In this document: positions 9,448 through 17,625 of the stretch, piece after piece
Numbering within the stretch: the stretch's first letter is position 1
How the letters are laid out: every line of letters begins with the position of its first letter
From: Arcobacter aquimarinus
Lineage (GTDB): Bacteria > Campylobacterota > Campylobacteria > Campylobacterales > Arcobacteraceae
Direction of reading: 5' to 3'
Length of the DNA: 64,000 bases
NCBI RefSeq assembly: GCF_013177635.1
Contig: NZ_CP030944.1
Coordinates: forward strand, 2,046,001 to 2,110,000
Made by a program: the position numbers and the translations under genes
Notes under the pieces: generated by a model
Database searches by the model: none
The model's input: the letters and a program-made list of their open reading frames with translations, nothing else
What the model was told of the DNA's origin: nothing

Positions 9448-9555
9448 CAACATACAATTTCTACATAATTTTTTTTATATATCAAAACTAAACACTTTTT
9501 TTAAATATTCACTTTTTAAACACTAAAAAAAAGAATTTTTTCATAAGTGCATTGG

Positions 9556-9561
9556 TATAAT
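9556..9561 (+). promoter_or_regulatory. -10 element of the fumarase gene
   Basis: TATAAT preceded by TTGG, 29 bases before the ATG at 9591 and downstream of the previous operon's terminator. No clear -35 box. It indicates that the fumarase is transcribed on its own. Confidence 0.6.
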
Positions 9562-9590
9562 ATTTCAATTTCTAAGCAAAAAGGAAAACA

Positions 9591-11084
9591 ATGAGCGTTA
9601 TTAAAGAACAAGATATTATAGATAGTATTGCATCAGCATGTCAATATATTTCATTTTACCACCCAGAAGACTTCGTAACTGCGATGGTTGAAGCGTATGA
9701 AAATGAGAAATCTGAAGCTGCAAAAAATGCATTAGGGCAAATTTTAATTAACTCTAAAATGTGTGCAATGGGACATAGACCATTATGTCAAGATACAGGA
9801 AGTGTTAACATTTTTGTAAGAGTTGGTTTAAAAGCTAATTTAGAATTAACAAGAGAATTAACTGATGTGTTAAATGCAGGTGTTGCAAAAGGTTATACAG
9901 ACCCTGATAATACATTAAGATATTCAGTTGTATCAGATCCAGCAGGAAAAAGAACAAATACAAAAGATAACACACCAGCGGTTATTCATGTTACAGTTGA
10001 TAATTCTGATGAATTAGATATTACAGTTGCTGCAAAAGGTGGAGGAAGTGAAAATAAATCTAAATTTGCTGTATTAAATCCTTCTGATTCAATTTATGAC
10101 TGGGTTATGGCTAATGTAAGAGAAATGGGAGCAGGATGGTGTCCTCCAGGAATCTTAGGTATTGGAATTGGTGGAAATCCAGAAAAAGCAATGCTTTTAG
10201 CAAAAGAGTCTTTAATGGGTCATGTTGATATTCATGAATTACAAGCAAGAGGTCCTCAAAACGCTTTAGAAGAGTTAAGACTTAAATTATATGAAGATAT
10301 TAATAAAGTTGGAATTGGTGCTCAAGGACTTGGAGGTTTAACAACTGTTGTTGATGTTAAAATATTAGATTATCCTTGTCACGCAGCTTCATTACCAGTA
10401 GCTATGATTCCAAACTGTGCAGCAACTAGACATATTCACTTTAAATTAAAAGCAGGAGAAGGTGTAGCTAAATTTAAAAAGCCAAATTTAGACTTATGGC
10501 CAGATATTACTCTACCAATGGATACAATTAAAAGAGTAAATATTGCAGATTTAACTAAAGAAAAATTACAAGAATTTAAATCAGGTGATACACTATTATT
10601 AACTGGGAAAATTTTAACTGCAAGAGATGCAGCTCACAAAAAAATCGTTGAGTACAAAAATGCAGGTAAACCACTTCCAAATGGAGTTGATTTAAAAGAC
10701 AGATTTATCTACTATGTTGGACCAGTTGATCCAGTAAGAGATGAAAAAGTTGGTCCTGCAGGTCCTACAACTTCTACAAGAATGGATAAATTTACTAAAG
10801 ACATGATGGAAATTGGAATCATGGGAATGATTGGTAAAGCAGAGAGAAAACAGCCAACAATTGATTTAATTAAAGAGTACAAATCTATGTATTTAATTGC
10901 AACAGGTGGTGCAGCATATTTAATTTCTCAATCAATTAAAGATGCTAAAGTACTTGCATTTGAAGAATTAGGAATGGAAGCTATTTATGAATTTGATGTT
11001 GAAGACATGCCTGTAACTGTTGCAGTTGATACAGAAGGTGTTTCTATTCATACAACAGGTCCAGCTAAATGGAGAACTATTTAA
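9591..11084 (+). CDS. fumA: Class I (Fe-S) fumarate hydratase
   Basis: A 497-residue oxygen-sensitive hydratase with the alpha and beta parts fused. Three cysteines fit the [4Fe-4S] ligands by context and spacing: C66 in LCQDTG, C184 in GWCPPG and C276 in NCAATRH. KGGGSENKS and the C-terminal VGPAGPTTSTRM are class I signatures. It interconverts fumarate and malate in the TCA cycle; several class I fumarases also hydrate mesaconate to citramalate, which would link it to the operon just upstream. It is shorter than E. coli FumA (548) mainly at the N-terminus. Own promoter and own terminator. The symbol is by family; a fumB-type name is equally possible. Confidence 0.9.
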   Translation: MSVIKEQDIIDSIASACQYISFYHPEDFVTAMVEAYENEKSEAAKNALGQILINSKMCAMGHRPLCQDTGSVNIFVRVGLKANLELTRELTDVLNAGVAKGYTDPDNTLRYSVVSDPAGKRTNTKDNTPAVIHVTVDNSDELDITVAAKGGGSENKSKFAVLNPSDSIYDWVMANVREMGAGWCPPGILGIGIGGNPEKAMLLAKESLMGHVDIHELQARGPQNALEELRLKLYEDINKVGIGAQGLGGLTTVVDVKILDYPCHAASLPVAMIPNCAATRHIHFKLKAGEGVAKFKKPNLDLWPDITLPMDTIKRVNIADLTKEKLQEFKSGDTLLLTGKILTARDAAHKKIVEYKNAGKPLPNGVDLKDRFIYYVGPVDPVRDEKVGPAGPTTSTRMDKFTKDMMEIGIMGMIGKAERKQPTIDLIKEYKSMYLIATGGAAYLISQSIKDAKVLAFEELGMEAIYEFDVEDMPVTVAVDTEGVSIHTTGPAKWRTI

Positions 11085-11094
11085 TCTAAATTTT

Positions 11095-11127
11095 GTTACA
11101 AAAGGATTTCCCTTTTGTAACTTTTTT
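11095..11127 (+). terminator. Terminator of the fumarase gene
   Basis: Perfect 11-bp stem GTTACAAAAGG (11095-11105) and CCTTTTGTAAC (11111-11121), a 5-base loop, then six T residues. Classic intrinsic terminator 10 bases after the stop codon. Confidence 0.92.
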
Positions 11128-11228
11128 CTAAAACAATCCTTATATTACCAAACTACCTTTCATTTTTGACTTTAACTAGACTTAACTTTTGCTATTCTTA
11201 CAACCATTAAAATATTATAGGAAATAAT

Positions 11229-12065
11229 ATGAATTTATTAGAAGATTTAAAAGATTATTTAGGATTTGCTGTTGCTGGAAATTTTGCAAATCACTTAGGA
11301 GAAGCTGGAGAAGCAGATGAATTCTCAGTAATTAAAACGGATGAGAAAGATGCACCAAAAGGAATGTTCCCATTTTATATAAAAGGGCATAATAGTTTTT
11401 TAGGAACATATCCAATTTGTGATGAAGTAATATTAACGCATGGAAGAGATAATGATAAAATTCAAGTTGAAGCTGAAGTTGCTTTGATTTGTGATTTTGT
11501 ATATGAAAATGATAAAGTAATTGATTTAGTACCAAAATATTTTTCAGCTTTTAATGATTGTTCACTTAGATTTCAAGATGGTAATAAATTAAGTACAAAG
11601 AAAAATTGGGGAACAAATACAAAAGGAATTTCTCAAGATATTATTGAAATTGATAACTTTACAGAAAAAGGTATTTTAAGTAAATATCATATCTCTTCAT
11701 TTGTTAAAAGAGATGGAATTGTTTATGATTATGGAACTACAAGTGCTGTTAAATCATATAGTTATTTTTTTAATCAGTTAAAAGATTGGATGATTGAAAA
11801 ACTAAATACACAAGAAGATTGTGGACCACTTGAAGAGTTAACACAATTTTTATTTGATGCAAAAAATGCAAAAGGTATTTTAATAGCAGCAGGTGCAACA
11901 GCATATACAGAGTTTGGGAAACATAACTTTTTAAAAAAAGGTGATGAAATTTTTGTTTATGTTTATAATGCTCACGCTCACAGTTTCAATGATATTATGA
12001 ATGATATGTGTGGAATGGATACTTATTTAGGGCAATGTTCTAAACTTCATCAATATGTTAAATAG
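11229..12065 (+). CDS. DUF5718-like conserved protein
   Basis: A 278-residue soluble protein. I recognise the overall pattern of a conserved protein family of Campylobacterota (DUF5718, from memory). The middle part, with QVEAEVALICDF near 80 and the C-terminal AGATAYTEFG stretch, is reminiscent of the fumarylacetoacetate hydrolase fold, but I cannot show the metal ligands. No signal peptide or membrane segment. AATATTATAGG lies before the ATG. It stands alone between the fumarase terminator and the convergent chemoreceptor gene, so context gives no clear function. Confidence 0.6.
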   Translation: MNLLEDLKDYLGFAVAGNFANHLGEAGEADEFSVIKTDEKDAPKGMFPFYIKGHNSFLGTYPICDEVILTHGRDNDKIQVEAEVALICDFVYENDKVIDLVPKYFSAFNDCSLRFQDGNKLSTKKNWGTNTKGISQDIIEIDNFTEKGILSKYHISSFVKRDGIVYDYGTTSAVKSYSYFFNQLKDWMIEKLNTQEDCGPLEELTQFLFDAKNAKGILIAAGATAYTEFGKHNFLKKGDEIFVYVYNAHAHSFNDIMNDMCGMDTYLGQCSKLHQYVK

Positions 12066-12082
12066 GAGATTATCTCTTATTT
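12060..12082. terminator. Possible bidirectional terminator between convergent genes
   Basis: AAATAGGAGAT (12060-12070) and ATCTCTTATTT (12072-12082) are complementary with one G-T wobble and overlap the 3' ends of both convergent genes, which are only 4 bases apart. There is no long T tract on either side. Confidence 0.4.
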
Positions 12083-14988
12083 AACTCAGAATCTATATAT
12101 AAAACATCATTTAAACTATCAAAAACTTTTGCAGTAGACTCTTCGATTTCACTTGCTATTTTTCTTAAAATTTGATTTTTCTCTTTATTAGCATTTTTAC
12201 TAACATAAGCTTGAACTTTTTCATGAACATCTTTATGATTTTGTTTTAATAAATTCCATTCATTAAATTTTGTAAACTCTTTATTTTCATTTTCACAAGA
12301 ATTAATCCATTTTCCCATATTACATGAGTTACAATCAACAACACTACAATCCTCAAAACTATCTAAATTTTTATAATAACTCTTTTTAAAATTAATATGA
12401 TCATTTTTATATTTTGAAACTTCTTTTATAAGATTTATATTCTCAACCATTTCATAATATCTTCCATCAATCTGTGATTGACTTGTAATATCCAATAATC
12501 TGCTTGAAAGTTTTGAAACTTCATTTGATAAAATATCTATATTTGAAGCTGTCATTACATTTTTCTGAGTTGCACCATCTAATCTTGAAATAGTCTCATT
12601 AATTTGAATAATTCCTCTCTCTTGTTCTTTACTAAATAAAGTAACACTTTGAATAATATCTTTTGTTTGAGATATTTTTGAAGTAAGATTTTCATAACCT
12701 TTTATCATATCATCAGCAATAACTTTACCCTCATTGGATTTAACACTTGCACTTTCTACTAAATTTTTTATCTCCCTTGCAGCATCAGAACTTCTATTTG
12801 CCAAATTTCTTACTTCAGCTGCAACAACAGCAAATCCCTTTCCAGCTTCACCTGCAGTTGCAGCTTCAACTGCTGCATTAAGTGATAAAATATTTGTTTG
12901 AAATGCTATTTTATCTATTATTGCTATTGCATCATTTATTGCATGAACTTTTTCATTTATTTCATCCATTGAAATTGATGTTTGTGTTGCTGCTTGACTC
13001 CCAACATTTGAAGCTTCGTTTAATTCATTTGCTATATTCATCATTTTATTCATATTTTCATTATTATTTCTTATATTTGCTGTTATTTGTTCAAGTGCTG
13101 CTGAACTTTGCTCTAAAGAACTTGCTTGTTCTGTTGCAGAAATTGCTAATTCATTTGAAGAATTTGTTAAAACTTTTGTATTTTTTTCTAAATCAACTCC
13201 TGCATTTGTAATCATTGCTATTAATTCAGATGAAGATTGTCCAAGCAATAAAGTAGAAGAACAAAGTGTTCCAAAATCACCATACATTCCTTTTTTATGA
13301 ATTTCATCAAGTTTAAATTTATAATTTCCTTGAGTATAGGAATTCAATAATAGATTTAAACTATCAATTTTTAATTTTGTTCTATCAATCATTTTATTAA
13401 TAATTTCAACTAAAGCCTCAAGCTCTTTTGTTGAAGCTTTAGTTTTAATAGAATATTCAAAAAATCCATTATTTACTTTTTCAACAATATCTGTAATTTC
13501 TAATAAAACCTCTTTATCGTTTTCAATTATTTTTTCTATTTTAATTATCTCTTTATTCATATTTAAAGTCATCAAAGCAAATTCATCTTTTCCATCAATT
13601 TCATCTAAAATTATTGAATCTTTTTCTCTCATAGAATAAGCAAAAAATTCATTGAGATTATTTTGAAACTTTTTCATTGATACTGTTATTCTTTTTAATA
13701 TAAAACTAATACTTATAAAAATCACGATAAGAAGTACAAGTAAAAATACTATAAAAAGAATCATTTGATTATTTAAATTTTGACTATTTTCATCTATATT
13801 TTTAAGCATATTATTTATTGTTTTATCTTTAATTTGCTCGAAAAACTCTATTTTTTTATATGAAAAATCTTCCCATTCTTTCAAATTTGCACCATAAATA
13901 TTTTTTGATAAAATATTTAAAGCTTTTATTGTTTTTAAATCATTTACAGAATCATTAAAAAAATTATTATCAAAAGCATTTGACATATATAAATCAAAAG
14001 TTTCTTGAATTTGATCTAGCAATTCTATTTCATCTTTTGTAATATTTTCAATTCTTTTATAATCTTTTATTGCTTTTAACATTTTTGTATGATTTTTTTG
14101 AATTTGATTTAATAAAGAATCTTTTTGTTCAATAAAATAATCTTTATAAGAATGTATTAATCCTCCATATCCTAAAGATTCTTTTATCTCCATCAAATAA
14201 GCATCTTTTTTTATTTTAGAATAAATAACATTTCTAAAATTTTCTATTTTTTGAAAAACTTCATTATTCATACTATGTTTATAAAATTCTAACTGTTCTA
14301 AAGATGCATTTTTTGAAAATACCTCTAAATAAGAATTTTGACTTGAAATAAAAGATATTAATCTATTATAATCTTCATTAGAAATATTATTTCTTGAAAA
14401 TATTCCACTTACAATCTCTTTTTCCATATATGCTTTTTCAACAACATTAATCAAAGAAATATAAGCTTGTGAATGTTTTGATAACTCTTTATTGTTTGAA
14501 TAAATTAACAAATCATCATAAAATGAAATTAAACTTTCTATATATTTATTATAAGTTTCATAACTTTCTAATCTATTTATTTTTAAATCTATTAATTTAT
14601 TTCTCATTGTTGTTAAATCTAAAATAGATTTATTTAGCATTTCAAGTTTTGTTGATATATTATTATCTTTTTCTATTAAATGAAAATTATTTAAAAAAAA
14701 TTTCAACTCTTCTTGCTTTATCTCACTACTTTTTATTTGTGAATTTAACTCTTCTTTTCTATCTTTTCCATAACTATCAAGATATGTTAAAGCATATTCT
14801 CTCTCTTTTTGTAAATCACCAAGTAATGTTGAGACTTTTAAAATAAAACTTATATAATAAGAAGTATCATTCATTTTACTTTTTTGTTCATATTTATTAT
14901 AAAGTGATATAAAAGATAGTATAAGTATTGTAATTAATGGAAGAACTAATATCAAAAATATCTTATCTTTTAATCTCAAATTATTCAT
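12070..14988 (-). CDS. Methyl-accepting chemotaxis protein with NIT-like sensor and CZB domain
   Basis: A 972-residue transmembrane chemoreceptor. TM1 is at about 11-31. A long helical periplasmic region follows (about 32-405), with an opening LQKEREYALTYLDSYG that resembles the NIT nitrate/nitrite-sensing domain. TM2 is at about 409-432, then a HAMP-like linker, and the conserved MCP signalling tip around 690-745 (IAFQTNILSLNAAVEAA). The C-terminus (about 863-960) is a chemoreceptor zinc-binding (CZB) domain with HINFKKS, CNMGKWINS and NHKDVHEKV carrying the Cys and His ligands. It should signal through CheA/CheW, which are not in the window. The ligand is not known; nitrate or nitrite is a family-based guess. 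Confidence 0.88.
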   Translation of the reverse strand: MNNLRLKDKIFLILVLPLITILILSFISLYNKYEQKSKMNDTSYYISFILKVSTLLGDLQKEREYALTYLDSYGKDRKEELNSQIKSSEIKQEELKFFLNNFHLIEKDNNISTKLEMLNKSILDLTTMRNKLIDLKINRLESYETYNKYIESLISFYDDLLIYSNNKELSKHSQAYISLINVVEKAYMEKEIVSGIFSRNNISNEDYNRLISFISSQNSYLEVFSKNASLEQLEFYKHSMNNEVFQKIENFRNVIYSKIKKDAYLMEIKESLGYGGLIHSYKDYFIEQKDSLLNQIQKNHTKMLKAIKDYKRIENITKDEIELLDQIQETFDLYMSNAFDNNFFNDSVNDLKTIKALNILSKNIYGANLKEWEDFSYKKIEFFEQIKDKTINNMLKNIDENSQNLNNQMILFIVFLLVLLIVIFISISFILKRITVSMKKFQNNLNEFFAYSMREKDSIILDEIDGKDEFALMTLNMNKEIIKIEKIIENDKEVLLEITDIVEKVNNGFFEYSIKTKASTKELEALVEIINKMIDRTKLKIDSLNLLLNSYTQGNYKFKLDEIHKKGMYGDFGTLCSSTLLLGQSSSELIAMITNAGVDLEKNTKVLTNSSNELAISATEQASSLEQSSAALEQITANIRNNNENMNKMMNIANELNEASNVGSQAATQTSISMDEINEKVHAINDAIAIIDKIAFQTNILSLNAAVEAATAGEAGKGFAVVAAEVRNLANRSSDAAREIKNLVESASVKSNEGKVIADDMIKGYENLTSKISQTKDIIQSVTLFSKEQERGIIQINETISRLDGATQKNVMTASNIDILSNEVSKLSSRLLDITSQSQIDGRYYEMVENINLIKEVSKYKNDHINFKKSYYKNLDSFEDCSVVDCNSCNMGKWINSCENENKEFTKFNEWNLLKQNHKDVHEKVQAYVSKNANKEKNQILRKIASEIEESTAKVFDSLNDVLYIDSELNKR

Positions 14989-15152
14989 CTTTTTTCCCTA
15001 AAAATTAAATTTTTTGTAATATATAATTTATTATTTAAATAAAAGGTTATGAAGTAAAAGCTTGTAATCAAGGTGTAATTTTTCAATTATTTTCTAGTTA
15101 TTTATTCTTATATAATTATTATTTAATTTATTTTATTATTCATAAAGTTTTT

Positions 15153-15158
15153 TATACT
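15153..15158 (+). promoter_or_regulatory. -10 element of mscL
   Basis: TATACT 29 bases upstream of the mscL ATG in the 198-base divergent gap between the chemoreceptor gene and mscL. AAGGA lies 7 bases before the ATG. The gap is extremely A+T-rich and I see no other defined element in it. Confidence 0.45.
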
Positions 15159-15186
15159 AAAATTTCAAAAAAATTAAGGATAAAAA

Positions 15187-15621
15187 ATGCTTAAAGAATT
15201 TAGAGACTTCCTTTTAAAAGGAAGCGTTGTTGATATGGCTATTGGATTTATTTTTGGAGCTGCATTTGCAACATTTGTAAAATCATTAGTTGAAAATGTA
15301 ATTATGCCTCCAATTGGATTATTACTAGGAAAAGTTGATTTTTCTCAACTATTTATCTCTTTAGATGGTAATTCTTATGCTACTTTAGCTGAATTAGAAA
15401 AAGCTGGAGCTCCAGCTATTAAACTTGGAGTATTTGTAAATGACACCATTTCATTTATGATTTTAGGATTTGTAGTTTTTATGTTTATAAAAACATATAA
15501 CAAAATGAAAAAAGAGGAAGTAAAAGAAGTAGTTCCAACTACAAAAGTTTGTTCTGATTGTGCTATGGAAATTCCACTTGCAGCTAAAAAATGTGGACAC
15601 TGTGGAAATACAGCAGTATAA
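15187..15621 (+). CDS. mscL: Large-conductance mechanosensitive channel with C-terminal zinc ribbon
   Basis: Stretch-activated channel that vents solutes on hypo-osmotic shock. The N-terminus (LKEFRDFLLKGSVVDMAIGF) is the classic MscL gate helix, TM1 is at about 16-45 and TM2 at about 75-100. At 144 residues it is only slightly longer than the usual 130-140, but the cytoplasmic C-terminal bundle is followed by CxxC-x10-CxxC (C122, C125, C136, C139), a compact zinc-ribbon. This extension is not part of the standard channel. Single-gene unit with its own promoter and a shared terminator. Confidence 0.93.
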   Translation: MLKEFRDFLLKGSVVDMAIGFIFGAAFATFVKSLVENVIMPPIGLLLGKVDFSQLFISLDGNSYATLAELEKAGAPAIKLGVFVNDTISFMILGFVVFMFIKTYNKMKKEEVKEVVPTTKVCSDCAMEIPLAAKKCGHCGNTAV

Positions 15622-15628
15622 AAATAGA

Positions 15629-15656
15629 TAATTAAAAGGCAAATGCCTTTTAATTA
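15629..15656. terminator. Bidirectional terminator between mscL and the flavin reductase gene
   Basis: Perfect 12-bp stem TAATTAAAAGGC (15629-15640) and GCCTTTTAATTA (15645-15656) with an AAAT loop. It lies between convergent genes and includes the stop codon of the minus-strand gene. T-rich sequence follows on the minus side; the plus side is weaker. Confidence 0.65.
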
Positions 15657-16217
15657 TAAATCAACTAAAGCTTTAAATGTAACTCCACATCTTCCAATAT
15701 TTTCAACATTTACATGATTTCTTTCATTGATTCTATCATCTTCAATAAACTGATACTTTAACTCTAAAACAACAGGTGTTGTATCTCCTGGAATTTCATA
15801 AGTATCATAATACTCGCAAAATAATGCACTTTGAGAAGAGGCAATCATAGGTGGAAATCCATCCATTACATTTTTTACTTCTATTTCAAATTTTTCTATT
15901 TCACTTTCATCTTTTCCTAATTGTAATGCACATTTTTGGACTTTATCAACATTATCTTTATTTACAAAACAAATAGTTGCTTTTTTTGTTTTTAAGATAT
16001 TTGCTAATGAATCCTTTGGAGTTCCATCATCTTTTTGACCAATTGCTACAATTAAAAGTGCTGGATTTGAAGAGATTGGAATAAAATATGAAAATGGAGC
16101 TGCATTTAAAACACCATTATCCTCTGTCACAATCCAAGCAATTGGTCTTGGAATTACTGTTCCTGACATAATTTTATATCTATTTAAATCATTTATATCT
16201 TTGTAATCTAAAATCAT
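15654..16217 (-). CDS. Flavin reductase-like (flavoredoxin family) protein
   Basis: A 187-residue FMN-binding split-barrel protein of the flavin reductase-like/DIM6-NTAB family. The N-terminal IMSGTVIPRPIAWIVTED and NAAPFSYF segments form the characteristic flavin-binding part. Such proteins reduce flavins with NAD(P)H or act as flavoredoxins. It is the last gene of a minus-strand run, 11 bases after a small gene, and ends in a shared terminator. The partner is unknown; the molybdopterin enzyme in the same run is a candidate. Confidence 0.8.
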   Translation of the reverse strand: MILDYKDINDLNRYKIMSGTVIPRPIAWIVTEDNGVLNAAPFSYFIPISSNPALLIVAIGQKDDGTPKDSLANILKTKKATICFVNKDNVDKVQKCALQLGKDESEIEKFEIEVKNVMDGFPPMIASSQSALFCEYYDTYEIPGDTTPVVLELKYQFIEDDRINERNHVNVENIGRCGVTFKALVDL

Positions 16218-16228
16218 CTATTTCCCTT

Positions 16229-16453
16229 TTATATTTTAAATTCTTGTTCAACATTTTTTGCTATTGCTTCACCTTTTAAAGTTAAAAATGAATCACTTAT
16301 AAACTGTTCAGCTTTTAATTTTTTTAAAAGTTTTTTCCCCTCTTTTAAAGAAAATAATCCTGTATCCTCCAACTTTAAAACAATATCATTCAAAGTCTCA
16401 TTTGATTCTTTTTTTAATATTGCAAGTAATAAAACTTTTTCGTTTATATCCAT
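16229..16453 (-). CDS. Small helical protein of unknown function
   Basis: A 74-residue, charged, mainly helical protein with a pattern that could be a winged-helix fold (helices about 5-45 and a LTLKGEAIAK wing-like end). AAGGA lies 9 bases before the ATG at 16453, inside the end of the exporter gene, and the two genes overlap by 10 bases, so they are translationally coupled. No family recognised. Confidence 0.65.
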   Translation of the reverse strand: MDINEKVLLLAILKKESNETLNDIVLKLEDTGLFSLKEGKKLLKKLKAEQFISDSFLTLKGEAIAKNVEQEFKI

Positions 16454-17625
16454 TTTAAAATCCTTGTGTAATAAAAAGCAAAAGCTAAAAAACCTACTCC
16501 CAAAAGAATAGTAATTATATCAACAGAAGTTAAACTTGCCATTAATCCAATAAATAAAGTTGTAAGCACACAAGCTAACATAAAAAACATATCATTGTAT
16601 GAAATCACTCGTCCAATATATTTTTCATCACATTTATCTTGTAGTAAAGCGTAAGTAAATGACCATAAAATCGTCGTACTAAGTCCAACAATAAATAATG
16701 CAATCAATGAAATATAAAAATTCTCTTGAACTAATCCCCATAGAATTATTGAAATTCCTTGAAAAATCATTAAATAGTGTAAGTTCTCTTTTGTAACATA
16801 TTTAGAAAGAAGTATTGGTCCAAACATAAGTGCAACAGCACGAACTGCATTTGATAAACCAATAGCAAGTGGCACTGAAATAATATATTTATACTCATTT
16901 TTTGCCAAAATAGTAATAAGTGCATCAAAAGAAGTAAGCCCAACACAAGAGTGTAAAAATATTAGATGTAAAATAATTTTATTACTTTTAATATAAATAA
17001 ATCCATCTTTTATAAGTTCTAATATTTTATCACTAGCAATGCTAGCTTTTACAACAAAATCTATTCTAATAAAAACAACTAAAGCTGTAAAAAATATAAA
17101 TGCATCTATTATAAAAGCTATTTTTACACCATAAGCATTTACTATAAAACCACTAACAGCCATACCAAAAGCATAGGTAAAAGACCAAATGATAGAGTGA
17201 ATTTCATTTGCTTTTTGTAAAGGTTTACCATTTAAAAGTTTCGCTAGAAGTGACATTTCAGTTGAAAAAAACATTGATGCTGCACTCATTCTAATAAAAA
17301 TAAATATCATTAAAAGCCAAATTTCACTTTTATCATCTATAGTTAAAAATAAGATTGTCATAAGCAATTCTATACTCAATAATGCAATCATTAAAGGTTT
17401 TATTTTAACCCTATCTATAATCGCTCCTGAAAATGGAGCAATTAAAATAGCTGGTAAAAAGTGCATAGCTGTTACAACTGAAATTGCCAATTCTGTTGAA
17501 CCAAAATCAACAAGCATTGTATAAATAGCAACATTAGAAAACCAAGCCCCAAAATAAGCGATAAACTGAACAAGGGACAAATCTCTTATAATTTTATGTT
17601 CAGCAAATAATTTACGATAATTCAA
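16444..17625 (-). CDS. MFS transporter (exporter type)
   Basis: A 393-residue, 12-helix major facilitator protein. The segment ILIAPFSGAIIDRVKIKP between TM2 and TM3 is the MFS loop motif (GxxxDRxxxK type), and the overall pattern resembles the MFS_3/enterobactin-exporter group. The start codon is TTG at 17625, inside the end of the molybdopterin gene (14-base overlap). Substrate unknown. Its place between a molybdopterin oxidoreductase and a flavin reductase gives no clear hint. Confidence 0.82.
   Translation of the reverse strand: MNYRKLFAEHKIIRDLSLVQFIAYFGAWFSNVAIYTMLVDFGSTELAISVVTAMHFLPAILIAPFSGAIIDRVKIKPLMIALLSIELLMTILFLTIDDKSEIWLLMIFIFIRMSAASMFFSTEMSLLAKLLNGKPLQKANEIHSIIWSFTYAFGMAVSGFIVNAYGVKIAFIIDAFIFFTALVVFIRIDFVVKASIASDKILELIKDGFIYIKSNKIILHLIFLHSCVGLTSFDALITILAKNEYKYIISVPLAIGLSNAVRAVALMFGPILLSKYVTKENLHYLMIFQGISIILWGLVQENFYISLIALFIVGLSTTILWSFTYALLQDKCDEKYIGRVISYNDMFFMLACVLTTLFIGLMASLTSVDIITILLGVGFLAFAFYYTRILKWI

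Noticed and set aside
12882-13211. Open frame of 109 codons on the plus strand, Leu/His-rich
   Set aside because: Antisense to the conserved chemoreceptor signalling part; composition is that of a shadow frame.
14989-15152. TATA-like elements for the chemoreceptor promoter
   Set aside because: Several equally good A+T-rich matches and no -35 box, so no single site can be chosen.
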